A DNA stretch of 64,000 nt from Vigna angularis (taxonomy: Eukaryota > Streptophyta > Magnoliopsida > Fabales > Fabaceae): contig NC_068976.1 of assembly GCF_016808095.1 (NCBI RefSeq), positions 18,446,371 to 18,510,370 on the forward strand, read 5' to 3'. Below, one piece after another: positions 23,969 through 41,229 of this stretch. The translations under genes and the position numbers were made by a program. The notes below the pieces were generated by a model. The model ran no database searches, was not told the origin of the DNA, and worked only from the letters and a program-made list of their open reading frames with translations. Each line of letters starts with the position of its first letter. Position 1 is the stretch's first letter.

Positions 23969-26900
23969 TAATTGCTTACCAAAATATTCGATTCTTTCAG
24001 GCTTCTCTAAACTTCTTTTGTCTCCATTTTATAATATTGAATTAAATTTTTTTTCTATGATAATGTTTATTTTTTATTTTTTCTTTCAAATATGACAATT
24101 TCATAATTTATTTTCTTTCTTTATTTGACAAATTTGACTTTGATTATAATTCTCACCTGCTTTTAGTTATTTCCTTTCTCATCGCTTACTTTTTAGTGTT
24201 TGTTTCAAAGACGACTCGATGATTTTAAAAATCTAAATCAAATTTAAGAATACAATTTTTTATTTATTAATAAAACAATTTATGTAAAAATATATCATTT
24301 TTGTGCTTGGCTTTAAGTCCCTAATGTCTCTTTTATAAAAAGAAACCAAGAAAGAGACATATACGGTTGGCAAATAACATTAAGTGACGGATCATTAATT
24401 ATTTGTTGACTTAAGCAACACTCCTGTTCTTTTATACTTGTTTGTTCTTACTGTATTAGGAAGTGAGATGTAGTTGCAATAACATTAAACTGATAGTGCA
24501 TTAATTCTTCATTGACTTAATGCAGAACAATATAGTATTAAGAACCTCCATTATTATATATTTTTAATCAATGCATTTCAAGACACATTTTTATGTATTG
24601 TACTTTAGTTTAATATTTACAAGTACCATTGTCGGATTAAAAATAAACAATTTCTAAAATCACTAAAACAGAAATAATTTCGAAGTAAATTCTATTTCCG
24701 GAAGAAAATATTAGCAATTCCCTGTTTGTGTATAATTTTAAATATTTTATTAATTTTTGAGTTGAAATTTATGAAAAATTGTAAAATTTATTGAGTTTTT
24801 ATTGTTTCTTTATTAATTATGTCATTGGTAGAGAATATTCATCTTTTATAAATCATTTTTGGTATAGTCTCACATTTCAGAAGTCAAAAGTTTTAATTAA
24901 GTAATTTCACTCTTCAAATTATTTTTCACTTAATAAATTTTATAAAATTTATAGTATAAATATATTTCAGATTAATAAATACTAAATTTAATTAATCAAA
25001 GATTTTATAGAGGAATTTTCATCAACAAACCAATCAAGGTTCTACAAGAATAAAATACAATCTCCGATATCAATTTAATCAAATTTATTTATTTTTAAAT
25101 AAATCTTACGATACAAAACAAATTACATATTTATCATTATAGTTCAATATCAAACCATTTCATCACAATATATCAACTTACAATTCAACTTCAATCAAAC
25201 AATATTTTACTTATCAAAGATATAACATAGCTAAACTGAACAATAAATCTACTCTTTTTGTTTCAAATTGTGTTTTTCTTTTCTATTCACAATTTATAAT
25301 CATATTCAACTTGTCAAACCACTTAAAACCAATGAAAACTCATTTATCATTCATTGATACCAACACATACAAATCACAATTTCACATATGCAATAACACT
25401 ATCAAATTAACCAAACATCACATACAATCTCTCAAGCGAGCAAATTTCTCTCATTCATAAATTGCAACCACTTCAATTTCATGTACACATCAAATGCCTC
25501 AAGTTCAAATCAAATATTTCATAAAACACATCTATAAATAAATCAAAACCATAACACATGTTCCATTTATTCAATCACAACAAAATTGTTGAATATATAG
25601 CTTCCCTTGCTTGGTTCATAAAATATTTCTTACAAACTCAACCTCACATAGGTTGTTCTACTTGCATTCAGAAAATTTTGATCAACGATCATAACACATC
25701 TTATCAATTGTAATAAAACAAAGATTTAACTTGAGTTATTAAATGCTACTTGCAAGTTCGAAAACTCCACATATAACTAGGGAAGATGAATTAACTTTGT
25801 TCAAGATTATGATCAACTAAGATTGTAAACCTCAACATTAAGAGTCTTATTTGATCTTTAAATTGATGAATAATGAAATCAAATATTAAAAACAAATAAA
25901 TGATAAATTTAGAAAAAAGTTACAAAAATAATAATTTTTATAAAACGAACTTCGAAATTTATTTATAGTTTCAACCTTTTATTATTAAAATATTTTAGTG
26001 TTAACTACTTTTATGTATTTTCTAGTTTCTTACAAATTTAATCATATATTTTATAATTACGTATTTTTTATATTAAAAAACATTACTTCTTAAAATTATA
26101 ACATTTATAATTTACAAGGTAGATTATTATTTAGTGACAGTACAATTTTATGATATTTTAGTTTAATTGTTTATTTTTTGATATCTACTTTTTTATTTTA
26201 CAATTTTGATTTATGAGTTAAGTAGTTAAAGTAAAATAAGAAAAATTGTATTAAAATAAAAAAGAAGTAAGTATCTTTTATTACAATATAGCCACAAAAA
26301 ATGTCTATTTTAAATTTTAAAAATTAGATAAAATTTATTGAGAAATAAACAAAATAAATATCACTTCTAAAGAAAAGAAAAAGAAAAAAAATCACATAAA
26401 TGGCATTTAACATGCACTGCTAAAAAAGATAATTGTAATGTCTCCATCATCACTATACTAGAAAAGAGGACAAGTACATGAAAAGGTAGTTAGCAGTTAG
26501 GTGGGTGGCTGAAGTAACGTGCATTTCCTCAGGCGTTGGGTGCTACGCCACCGTTTCATTGGTAGAGTTATTTCATTAAACTGCACTTTAAAATCATATT
26601 TTTTTTAACAAGTCTGATATAAATATATATTTATTCTATATAAAATTTAATAATTTTATAAATGTATAAATTCAGACAAGACATGTGGCTTAATAATAAC
26701 TTGTACAAAATTATTTAATAATAGCTCCTACAATCGCACTATTTATAACATTTCTTAATGGTGAGAAATATAAATTATAGTAAAGAAATAATACTTTTAT
26801 GCTTTAAATAAACTTTAATAGATGTGGATATCTTTTTAAGTTGTAGCATTTTTAGAAACAGTTTTCAATCAAATTATTATTAGAAATTATTCTTAAATGA

Positions 26901-28795
26901 ATTATTTCTACTAAATATATTTCTTAATTTTAATTTCACTCTTAATCTAATTAAAAACTAGTTCAAAATTTCCTTTGTTACTCGTTTAAATCAATCTTTT
27001 TATATTTTTATTTCTACACTTATTAGGTGTTTATCTTCTTTTTTAATCTAGCGCTATTTGTATTGTTTTTAAGTTTAAATTTAACTTCAATAGACAACTT
27101 CATATTGTAATTCTTCACTGTCTTAAATTAAATATTTTTTATTCTACATCTTATCTATTTTTAATTACCTTATGTGTTTTTTTTCACTTCATTATTTATA
27201 TTTTCCTTTCTTCCTATACCAAATTGACTATTTTTAATAAGTAATAGTGCTCATCACCATGATTTTTCATTTTTTAAGTATTTTTTATTTGTGTTTATAT
27301 TCACAATATGAAAAATAAAAGGTAATTTTTTTATCGGGAGAGTATCGTTTGTGTTAAAAATTCAAAAAAGCCATTTAATGTTTTTCTTTAAAGTGAAGTA
27401 TAGTAATAATAATGTAGTCGATAAAGAAAAAAACAATAATTCCTTAATCAATACTTTAAAGATATTACGAGACCGGGGATTAATAGAAAATTAATTATTT
27501 TCAAAACCAGAAACTAAATTATAATTTGTTTGTCATTATTAAAGATTGTTAATGGGTCATTAGTTATTCTATTTTTAAAGGTACCTATGAAAGATTATCG
27601 ATAATTAGTGTTTGATGGATTAATAATTAATGTAATAATATATATTATGTGTGTATGTATGTATAAATCAAACTTTATACTTTTATATATAATAGTTGTG
27701 ATCAACATTTTATCTTATATAGACCTATAGCGATATAATTATATATTAATCAATATTAAGAGATTGATTTGTTATTATTATTATTATTAACCTAATTATA
27801 CTATAATCGTTGGTCATGATCATTATGTAACCAAACTATCACATTGTTTGATAAGGATGGTTGATCAAGGATTATCTAAGAAATCAACCTATTGATGATT
27901 TAGATGAGTCGATCAAACAAGTTTTGTTTGAAGTAATCAGTCTTAGATATCAGTTTTTAAAAATTAATTTGAAGAAGCTTAACTTATGGTCAATTGAAAA
28001 GAAATCATAGCCAAGTCGATTACTATCCATAAAATCTTGATTAAGATCAATGTAGATAATAAAAAATCAATCATTCAATTAAACCTCGTATAAACCCACA
28101 AGGAAGGGAGAAAAAATGAGTCATTCATTTAAAAAATATTTTATCCTATAGTCAAATTAAGTTTCCACCGTGGAAAGAAGACATGTGAAGCTTTCTATCT
28201 GTACCCTGCCCTCCATCCACATCTATGTAACATGCATGCACCTTTTTTAAACTAAATCGTTTTTTATTTATATTATAAATAAATTTGATCAAATTTTACA
28301 TATTTTCTATTAAGTTGAGATATATTAATTTGAATAAGATTATGTGTTTTAAAAATAAATTGTTTAATATGTTGGTAGGTGGACTAAGGTTGCATGTGTG
28401 TCCTTTTACGGAAATTAAAAAAGTAATAAGTGTGCATCGCATGGGTCGCATTTTAAATTTTATATGCAATAACAGTCTTTAGTTTATCAAACTCTCCACT
28501 TAAATCATTCTTGAACACCAAATTACCTTAAATTAATTATTTTTAATAAACCATTATTGTAATGTTTTTAAATGTATCTCACTAATAATGAATTTGAGTT
28601 AATAATAATAATAATTATTATTATTATAATTATTGGTTACTACCTAACACACATTTGGATTAGAGTTGAAGTTGATGAATGAGAATGTTAAGAAGATAAG
28701 AGCGATTGGGTTTTGCTTGGCCTTGTCCAGTAACACGTTAAGCAACAGTATGCATTGAAAGGCGCGTGTAACTCGTGGCGTCTTCCACCACGCCA
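23969..28795. other. Gene-free AT-rich region between ABC1K and the thiolase
   Basis: No frame with recognisable similarity. From about 25020 to 25800 the plus strand is markedly A/C-rich and G-poor (many CAAAT, CACAT, CAACC words), which may be an old element. A compact GC-richer patch sits at about 26480-26560. Short AAT/ATT runs occur at 27773-27790 and 28600-28635. Confidence 0.5.
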
Positions 28796-28803
28796 TATAT
28801 AAG
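28796..28803 (+). promoter_or_regulatory. Probable TATA box of the acetoacetyl-CoA thiolase gene
   Basis: TATATAAG follows a GC-richer stretch (28735-28795) and precedes a CT-rich leader beginning about 28825. The leader exon ends at 28893, where a leader intron starts (GTATATTCC; acceptor at 29280). Confidence 0.6.
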
Positions 28804-28893
28804 CTCACGCATCACCCATTTTCATTCGCTCTTCACTCCTCTTTCGTCTTCCACTGCTCCTTCCACCAAACAACAAACACATAGCTAACAAAG

Positions 28894-29280
28894 GTATATT
28901 CCAAACTTTCTTTCCTCAATTTTCTTCAGATCCATTTGATGCATGCATCAGCTTTTATCTGTTTCTTCATCGTTTATTTTTTACTCCTGATTCTCTCCTA
29001 GATCTCCATTTCCCCCTCGCTTCTCTCATCGTCATCTTTCATTGCATATTATTTGCTTGCATACGAAAACAACGAACGAGGAGCAGTCGTACAATCTCGC
29101 TCTGCTTTTTCGTATTTTTCAATTTCCGAATGTTTAACCGTTAAGAGGTTGATTTGTGCTTTGATAATCAGTTTTGATGATTCTTGTATCCTCCGAACTT
29201 GAAATCAGTTCTCAAATATTATGTATCTTCGTTTTCTAATTAAGCCTAAATCTCTCCGTGTTTAATGTTTTGGATCACAG
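28894..29280 (+). other. Leader intron of the thiolase gene
   Basis: Donor CTAACAAAG|GTATATTCC and acceptor GGATCACAG|ACTCCG. The start codon follows 19 bases later. Confidence 0.6.
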
Positions 29281-29299
29281 ACTCCGTTTTCATCTATCA

Positions 29300-32727
<3,428 letters not shown>

Positions 32728-34000
32728 GCCCTTTTTCAGAGCCAGCGTTTCGTGCAAAGTTCAAAGATCCTGCTTCCTTCATCACCGTACATGCAAATTC
32801 CAAATGTGTTGCACACCAGACGGGAAGGATGGACAGAAATTTAGCTGCATAATTGTTAGGTTTTAGTCTTAGATAATGTGAAAGTGAAGTTTTCTTAGTA
32901 TCCAAGTAGATCATTCAGCAATAAAAAAAAGAAAAGCTTTCTGTTATATGTTACTGGCGTAATTTGATTTATCGTTTAGACATGTTACTGTCGCAATTTG
33001 ATTTTTGGTTTAGAGTTGGAGTGAATCTTTTCAAGCCTCTTATTCCAAGCACAACATTACAAAAATTCTTGATCTTGATCTCGTGTTTGCAAATTTATCA
33101 TTAACTTGGTTATCGCTGGATAGTTGGACTTGCATAAAGCTGATCCAAATCAGTATTTAGACTATGATTTTTGGAATATATATATACTAATCGATTATCG
33201 TATAAAATTATATTCTGAATCATTAATTGTATAATTTTTATTTTTATTTTTTAATTATTAACATATAATTTAATCATTTTAATCTTTATATAATTAAAAT
33301 TATAATAACAATTAAATTACAAATGTCCTAGAATTTAATTTGATTTTTAAATGTAATTTAATGTGACAAATGACTCCAACCTCTTATGTTATATGTGAAA
33401 AATGCTAATAATGTATTTTCACCTAGTTCGGTGAAATATAAATCTTTTTATAAAGTGAGCACCTATTCGAGCAATAAAGAAAAATTGATCTTCTATAACT
33501 GACATCAAGGAGAAATATAATAAAATATTTTATATAATTTTATTTGGAAGAAAAATAGGAAAGGGCGGAATATTTTTCATGGGATTCACCGAAAAGAACT
33601 ATTATTGTGGAGTGAAATATGATACAAATATCTGTTTTCACATAAAAATACGTGCTCTTCTATTTATCACCAAATAACCAAACATAAAGAAAGGAAAATT
33701 AAATATGTTTATCGAGAAAATATGCATGCATATAAAATTATAATAAATAGCTACAGGAAATTATAATAAATATAGAAAAATGTATTTGCCGACCTATATA
33801 CTTCTACGACTTTGAGCATAGAGAATGGATATTTAAATGAGAAATTGTAAATAGAAAATATAATTTGTAGAAGAATTTAAATTTTGAAAGATTAATTTGT
33901 TTTACAGTGTGCAAGTATTATTTCTCAATTTACAATATTAGAGTATGATTGTTATTTGGGTAATTTAGTTCAAACTGTGATACGATAACTACTTAAGAAA
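32728..34000. other. Spacer between thiolase and TIM10
   Basis: Thiolase 3' UTR to about 32930, then AT-rich DNA with no coding signal. The TIM10 leader begins near 34050, beside a CT microsatellite (34073-34084). Confidence 0.5.
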
Positions 34001-34049
34001 GAACGACCCGTCTCCTTTACAAAGATCGAATCCTACCCTAGCCGCGTTT

Positions 34050-35275
34050 CTTCCTTAACTAGTACGTTTCTCTCTCTCTCTCTCACGCACACTTTTCATG
34101 CTCTTTTATTTTATTTTTAGCCTCTTTTCCTTGTTTCTCAACTCAAATTTCTCGAAATTTTCCTACAAAGTTAGAAGATTTGGGATTGAAGACCGAATCG
34201 TTCTATTGTGTTGTGAGTTTTAGTTTTGAAATGTGTTCATTATATCAGAATCTCTCTTACTCAGTGTTATTTTTCTGATTTCATTGTTAGTTAATCACCT
34301 CTCTCTTTCTTGTTCAGTGTTTGCCTCTGCATGTACTTAAAACTTGTTATGATTTCGAGGATTTTAGTTTAAAAGTAGTGTGTCTATGATAGCAGAGTTG
34401 TATGATTTCCCTAAGTTAGTTTGAAGTGAGTTGGGGATTTTAGCCACTGAAATATTTGTTGTAACAAATATTGGTACTGGCATGAGCTTTAGTCAATGGG
34501 CTTTTTGAAAACCTATTCCATTCACATTGTTTCTATTGGACTAAGTTTCGCTTATAGACTACACCGTGGAAGATTGGAATAACCCTTTTTTCATATAATT
34601 CCACTTTTAATCTTCTTGAGATGTCGTTTTTGGTTGAGTCGTAGGGAGGAGAGGATGGATGATTTGGCTTTTTGGAGATTTGTATTTATACTTGAGACTG
34701 GTCATTATGCTAGATATGAACAACAATGAAGATTAAATTGGTTACAAACATGGAAAATTTTGGACTTCGTAGGTAGTGTTTTGTGCTCAAGTGAGAAGTA
34801 TGGGTATCCTAATTTGAAAAGAAAAATTCTTAGATGAAGTGCTGAATGACTCTAGCTGAAAATCATGACCATGATTTTGTTTGCTTCTCAATCATTTTGT
34901 TCTTAGTGCTATGTTGGGAGGGTTTCAAGAAATTCTACATTTTTTTGTTGTTCATTGTTCTTTCTTTTTTTTGGTTTACTCTGCAAACTTTTCATCCCAA
35001 ATTGTAGACATAAGTTTCTCTCGGCATCTGGTTGATCCAGTTCACATACTTTTAATTCTCGAATTAGTCAAATCTTAGTGTACAAGGATCGCCCGTGTTC
35101 ATTAATATGATTATTCTAGGTGAAGATGATACATAAATTTGATTAGGAATCAATAGTGGACATTTGTTTGGTTGTACATGGTTGCAATTAGGAATAACGA
35201 AATCTACACGATGATGCCCTTCATCTTAAGCCTTCAACACCAATCCAATTCTAATAGTCTGTTATCTTATTTCAG
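34050..35275 (+). other. TIM10 leader region with a long 5'-UTR intron
   Basis: The acceptor TTATTTCAG at 35275 lies six bases before the start codon. A pyrimidine-rich transcribed-looking leader begins near 34050, so an intron of around 1 kb is likely. I could not fix its donor. Confidence 0.45.
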
Positions 35276-35281
35276 ACTACA

Positions 35282-36391
35282 ATGGCTGCGAATAGCTCAC
35301 CTTCTGCCTTTGAAAAAGAGCAGGTAGGTATTCCTTTCTATTTCTCCAAATTTTGAAAAATTAATCTGGTGATTGATGTTGTTATCTGATAATTTCAATT
35401 CAACTTCAACTTTGGGCCTTTTCGGTGTTATTTGATTATTTAGTATTTCTTGTTTTTGGATGTGTTTCAATAATTCATGTGATAATGGAACAGATATTTG
35501 GAATGGCTGAAAAGGAGATGGAATATAGGGTCGAATTATTCAACAAGTAGGTTTCTCTGTTCTTGCCTGCCTTGATAGTTTTGCTGCTGTTAGCAAGTAT
35601 AATGTACAATATAGCTGCTTTTTATTTGAGAAGATTCGTTGGTGGCATAATAATTCATTTGGCTAATGCTTTGTTATTTTTACCATTCAGGATGACCCAG
35701 ACCTGTTTCAAAAAGTGTGTTGACGAAAGGTGGGGGAAACCCTTCTCTAATTTTATTAACTGCTTGAGAAACTGTCATGTTTGATGCTCTTTAAATGCCA
35801 TCCAGTCCAGTCAGTTTGGAAATTAGTTTCTTATTTCTAAGCTATCCGCTGCTGCATTATTTTGATGATGGCCAATGTGAATGTCATTATAATATCTGTT
35901 TAACACCTTTTCTTCTCAGGTACAAGGAGTCTGAGCTAAATATGGGTGAAAATAGTTGCATTGACCGCTGTGTTTCTAAATACTGGCAAGTAAGATTTTG
36001 CTTAACTTTACTTTCGGATCTATCACTCACACTTTTTGAGTTGTCTGCCAGTTTTTTATTTTCTCGCCAAACATAATATTATCCTATAAGATAGTTTTCT
36101 CAGATGGATGTTTTATGATGAAATCTTAGTGGGGTTTCAGACAGTACTTGGTTAGATGCTTGCTCTCTTTGAAAATTCTTGTTTAGATTTTGAGAATAGT
36201 CTTGATAATTTCATGCAAGGGAAGCCAAATAAATTATGTGGGTGACGGAATTTCTGACTTCAAAATGGATTTTGCTTAAGATGTAACGGGAAACTGCAAA
36301 TAGTGATTGTCTATTGTCTAAGCAGATTTATTTTGGGCAGGTGAATAATCTAATTGGTCAACTGCTTGGTTCTGGGAAGCCTCCGATGTAA
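35282..36391 (+). CDS. TIM10: Mitochondrial intermembrane-space chaperone TIM10
   Basis: Five small coding exons: 35282-35323, 35494-35546, 35691-35729, 35920-35989, 36341-36391, giving 84 residues. The twin CX3C signature of small TIM proteins is present (CFKKC and CIDRC), and ENSCIDRCVSKYWQVNNLIGQLLG is diagnostic for TIM10. Small TIMs form hexameric TIM9-TIM10 rings in the mitochondrial intermembrane space that escort hydrophobic carrier proteins to the TIM22 translocase. The twin CX3C cysteines are oxidised by MIA40. No presequence is present, as expected. The exons are so short that no open frame longer than one exon reveals the gene; the phases join exactly. Confidence 0.95.
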
Positions 36392-37700
36392 TCCAAGTCT
36401 ATTGTGTTTTCTTTTGCGGTTAGCAACCTGCGACTGAGCTACATGTATGACATTAATTAGGAAACATGCAAGGTTTTTATTTTTGTCCATGACTATTTTT
36501 TGGTCAGTCTGTTCTGTTAAGAAAAGGATTGATTGGCTTTTGAGTTATAGCCATTGGTGAACAATATAAATAATTTTGGTTAATTTAGTTCATTCTTTGT
36601 TTCTAATTTATGTCTTTATGGTTCTACCTTTAATTTATCAGTGTTTTTCTGTTACATTTATTTGAAGTCGTCATCATACAGCATTGCCCTTTCTCCCCAT
36701 GCGACGTTTTTGCAGTTTTTCGTTTTCGTCTTCAAACAATGCACTTGCATACGATTTTTTTCGAGTAAAAACACAATTCTAAACATAATTTATTTGAAAA
36801 TGTATGTGTAAATTAAATTGTAAAATTGGAATGACAAGTTACTTGCCATAAAAATGATGATTAAAATCTTAAATTTAAATTTTATAAATCTGAAGCTGCC
36901 CTTCTCTCTTTGTCCATATTTAGTTAGGCGAAATGACTTTTTTGGCACTAGGTGAGTCATTTGACAATCTATATTTGAGGGTAAAATTATCATTTAAAAA
37001 GTGTATTATTTTTTAGTATAAAAATATTTTTATGCTGTACCTATATTGATTGAGTACGCAGTATTCTACTATAAAATACTTATTCATCAATGTTACGACA
37101 GAAATGTTAGGAAATAAGAAAGAAAAAAGGATCAGAAACCGGGAGAGAAGAGAGAAAGTAAGAATAAATACATTTTCACGTGTTTTGTGGGAAAAACATC
37201 ATAAAAAAAGTTAAGGTAAACGGCTAAATGTTTAGTTGTATAAAACAATAAAGGAAGTGTGTATATATATATATATATATTAAAACTCTTAAAATAACGA
37301 AGAAAATTAAACAAGGCGACCCACTCTATACAATAGCATCTTCACTGAATGACCTATTTGTTTTTGTTTTAACTTTAATAATTTCTTTACAAAAATAATT
37401 AAAAATGTCTAATAAACAATAGTAATAAAAATAATAATAGTAGTAGTAATAATAAAAGGTTTTAGATGCGAGTTGGAGTGAAAGCTAACTTAAAGTTAAC
37501 GGAAAAAACAAAGTGAAGTTGAAGAGAGACAGCTAGTGTTGTGGGGGCAGAAAAGTATCCGTTGAAAAATTGAACGTTAATCCCTTCATCACAGAACAGA
37601 GCAGAATCCGATACCAGACCCACCTGCTATGAATAAATGCTCCCTCTTATTCTTTCCCTACTCAACTCATCCACACTGAATTCAGAAAAGAAAAGCAAGT
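36392..37700. other. Spacer downstream of TIM10
   Basis: TIM10 3' UTR (to about 36650), then AT-rich DNA with a TA run at 37261-37280 and an AAT/AGT trinucleotide patch at 37420-37457. The last about 200 bases are probably the promoter of the small membrane-protein gene. Confidence 0.45.
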
Positions 37701-37704
37701 AATT

Positions 37705-37731
37705 AAGAAGAAGAAGAAGAAGAAGAAGAAG
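37705..37731. repeat. AAG trinucleotide microsatellite in a 5' leader
   Basis: Nine AAG units end eight bases before the start codon at 37739. GA/CT repeats in leaders are common in plants and can be length-polymorphic. Confidence 0.9.
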
Positions 37732-37738
37732 ATCGAAG

Positions 37739-37924
37739 ATGGGTATGGTGGTTGTGATCTCTCTCCCTTTCATAATCTTCTGCTTCCTTCTTGGATTTGG
37801 ATGTTTCTTTTTTGGAAAAGCAAGAGGAAGGAGAGAGATGCAGAGCAACCCACAAGTTTATGGAATGCCAGCTCCACCCCCAGGCGCTTCTCCTGTCAAG
37901 CCAGAAAACACTCATAATGTTTGA
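37739..37924 (+). CDS. Small single-pass membrane protein with proline-rich tail, 61 aa
   Basis: Residues 4-27 (VVVISLPFIIFCFLLGFGCFFFG) form one transmembrane helix. It is followed by a basic stop-transfer KARGRRE and a Pro-rich tail (VYGMPAPPPGASPVKPEN). The organisation resembles a plant-specific family of 60-75-residue unnamed proteins that I recall sharing this GLVVVISLP... and MPAPPPG pattern. Function is not known to me. Support for a real gene comes from amino-acid composition (clear TM and tail), an ATG after a GA-rich leader, and position. It is intronless. Confidence 0.75.
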   Translation: MGMVVVISLPFIIFCFLLGFGCFFFGKARGRREMQSNPQVYGMPAPPPGASPVKPENTHNV

Positions 37925-39254
37925 TTCACTCCATTTCTCTCTTCTGTTTGCACAAATATACCTCATATATATGTATTTCCTTCTTCTTCTTCTACTTTAC
38001 AGCTTCAATTTCAATCATCTTTCCTTTATTTCATTACCTAAATTCAACCTGTTACCTGATAAGAGAAAAGGAAGAACAAAACAATTATAAATATATTATG
38101 TGTTTTGGGATTAAGGGTCGAAGTCAATGCCAAGGTCAAAAGGGTCCGTGCGTTGTTCTTTATTTCAAATCTCTGCACTGGTTCGTTCAATACAGTTTGC
38201 AAGACACCTACAGAAAATGTTTCAGTTCCATGTTTAACAATTTAGGTATTAAATGTTTACTGAATGATTACTTCTAACATCAATTTTATATTTATAAATT
38301 TTGAAAGAGTATTTAATGACGTAATAAAACAAACTTTAAAAAAAATATTCTAAAATATAACATACTCCATAATGATAATCCATAATACTAAATTATAGTG
38401 CTTGTTAATTGAAAAAAATAATTATATTATGTTGTATAATATTTTCAGGAATATAATGAATTGCGCGTATGCATGTTTTGAAATGGGTTAAATAAATTCT
38501 TAGTGACTTTAGAAACTCATAATGAAATTGGTATTTTTGAAACATTTTCAGTGTTTATATTTATTTAAACTTTAATAAATATGTAAATATGATCTTAATA
38601 GTAACTTTATTATTTTTAAATTAATGTTGTCATGGTCATTAGGCCATAGTATTTAAATTAAGTGTGTTGAGAATAGAATCTTCCCACATTTCTAACTTTA
38701 GTAGGTCATAAACTAATATCCCTATAGGTATATGAGTTTAACAAAAATAAAAAAGTAATTTAACCACGTTAACTTAACTAAGGAATTGTTTTTGTATTTA
38801 AGTTAAAACATTCCTTCAAAATTGTGTTAAAAAAGAACCAAAAAAGCATATGTTAAATGTCTTCTTTCACCTCGAACCTGGTTATATTATACAATCAAAT
38901 AATAGCTCCACAAGTTTGCATTTGTACGTCTCTTTTGAAATTTTGTGAATCATTAATTGAAACTTAAATTATTAGTAAAAAAGCAAGAGTTCAATAAAAA
39001 AAGTAAAAAAAGAAAATAAAGGTGAGAGGATAAATTATTAGTAGCTATTTTGAATGCATGTAAGAAGCGTTATATATATTGGTATACAGTTTAGTGTAAA
39101 TAAGAGAACAAAATTTTATAGGAGATTGAATTATGGATACAGAATACAAAACTAATGTTAGAAGCTGTTTAACACTTGAGATGGTATGCGATATCTTAGA
39201 ACCTATGACAAAATTGTGATCCCAGAATTTTCAGGACATATGCACAAAAACTGT
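37925..39254. other. Spacer with the 3' UTR of the small protein gene
   Basis: Transcribed-looking pyrimidine-rich sequence to about 38280, then AT-rich DNA. Frames here have no recognisable similarity. Confidence 0.45.
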
Positions 39255-39657
39255 TTAGTCATCAAATCTTCCAAACTTCATCTTCCCTTCATCTAAGATG
39301 TCAACGTCCTTTCTTTTCTTGGATAATTTAATAGCTTGAAATCCATTGTGGTTGTCACTAAATTGAGAAGCTGTTCGTGCTCGCAGTTCTTCCAAACTCT
39401 CACCTTCTTTCGCTCTCTCTATCACCTGAAAATAGTGGTTATTAGTTCTAAAGTACTTTGAAGAACACGAGGGGATTCACTAAAGTTATCAAATGCAAGA
39501 TTTTGTTTGACTTACCAGACGTCTCCCATAGAGATGGGTGCTTGAAAGTGCTTTGAGAGCATTTTGTGCCTCCTGCTGAGTAACATACTCTACAAAAGCA
39601 AAGCCTCTATGGCTTCCAAACTTCATTGGCAACCTTAAGCTTTTAATCTGAACAATT

Positions 39658-41229
39658 TAGAGCAATTGAACATGAGTGAAAAGAAAGAAATAAAATGCAC
39701 TGCTTTCAAAACCCTGATAAACAATTATCAGTCATGTAAACTATCACCAAAAACAATTTTACTAACACAGATGACAAGTAGTAACAACTACATTTCAGAG
39801 GCCAGAGAATCCATACTGCCAACCTACATAAGATTTATTGCAGAAAACCTCGTATTCAAATTTCAAGAGGAGGTTCTAAGAATCATTCATCTTCTCAACA
39901 ACTAAACTGACCAAAGTAGTATATATTATTTTCACTTAAGTCTCATTGCAAAATCCAGATTTGGAGCACTGAAGTATAAAATAATACTATTTTAGTTAAA
40001 AGTAACAAGGTCAATGATAGGCCCATTATACACGGTTACAGAAAGTGAGGCAGAAAAATAAGAGAAGAAGGAATTAAAAGGAATGGGTCCAATGAATCAG
40101 ACCGGCAAGCATATGAAAGGGATGGATGGTGTCTAACAAAGGGGGGAATGGAGAGAGAAGAGTAGAACCAGAAAGGGAACACATGGGAAGAAGACACTGA
40201 AAGGGGAGAATATGGGGAAATCTGGGTGAATCGTTAAGGGGGTATTTAGGAGGAGAGGAGTAACCATAAGAGTGGCCTTTTGGTACATATCGGGTGTGGA
40301 CAGAGTGAGGGCTGGTTCTTCTCTCTGGACATCTTTCAGTTCCCTTTTTTTTACTGGTTAATCCCATCTTGTAAGGATCAGTGTTTGATACCATTTACCC
40401 TTTTCATTGTTGATTTTCTTATTCAGAAAGATTGTAAGAGGATAACTCCTCTAAGTTAGTTCAATACAGCAAAAGCATATTTGTTCTTCTTAACTGCTAC
40501 GTTCAATCCTAACAGCACTCAAAACTTCCAAACTACACTCATTTGATACACAGAGAAACATAGAACAGATAACCTTGAACGGAAAATGGAGTAAACATTA
40601 AAAGGTCATAAAAATTATCCGTCCAAGAACAGAGTTTAGAACCAAGGACTGAGAAGAAAACATAGATAATAACATTCCATTCAGGCCAAATACAACAAAG
40701 AAGAAGTGCAGAGACACATCATAGTTAAGTCTTTCCGTCCTTGGTTCTATCACATCCTCTAACATAAAAACACAAGAAGTTGTTCCAAAATGAGAAGATA
40801 AACATAAATTGTCAAAATATATTTTAGGAAATTTTAGATATTATTCCCATATATTTAATTTGTTATATTCTCTACGTCTTGCTATTATTACTAGAATAAC
40901 AATCCCACAATTTCAAGGATTTGTTTCGTAGAATAGGGTGTTCATTCAATAAACTCTTATATATATAAAATGCATGTAAAGAGACAAATAATAAGAAATA
41001 TATTCTCTTTCCTAAATTTAAGAAAGTTAGGCTTAAAGTTCACCTCTTTAACATAAATTTAACCAAAACAATCAAAGAACCAACTCTAGAAGGAAGTGGA
41101 AATAAGAACTCTAAGAGGTAAAATGATCCAAAGATCACTGTCAACCTGGAGAATCATTCTGAAATGAAATGGCTTAACTTGACAAAATAAAAGAATATCC
41201 TAAAACAATGAAATGGCACCCAATTTTTA
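39658..41229. other. Non-coding stretch replacing the middle of MRD1
   Basis: About 1.6 kb with no RRM-like frame on either strand. Part may be the intron that precedes the final RRM exon in the parent gene. A 106-codon minus frame at 40074-40394 has no recognisable domain. Confidence 0.55.

Noticed and set aside
40074..40394. 106-codon minus frame within the MRD1 deletion interval
   Set aside because: Pro/His/Ser-rich without any RRM motif, and not in the phase of neighbouring exons.
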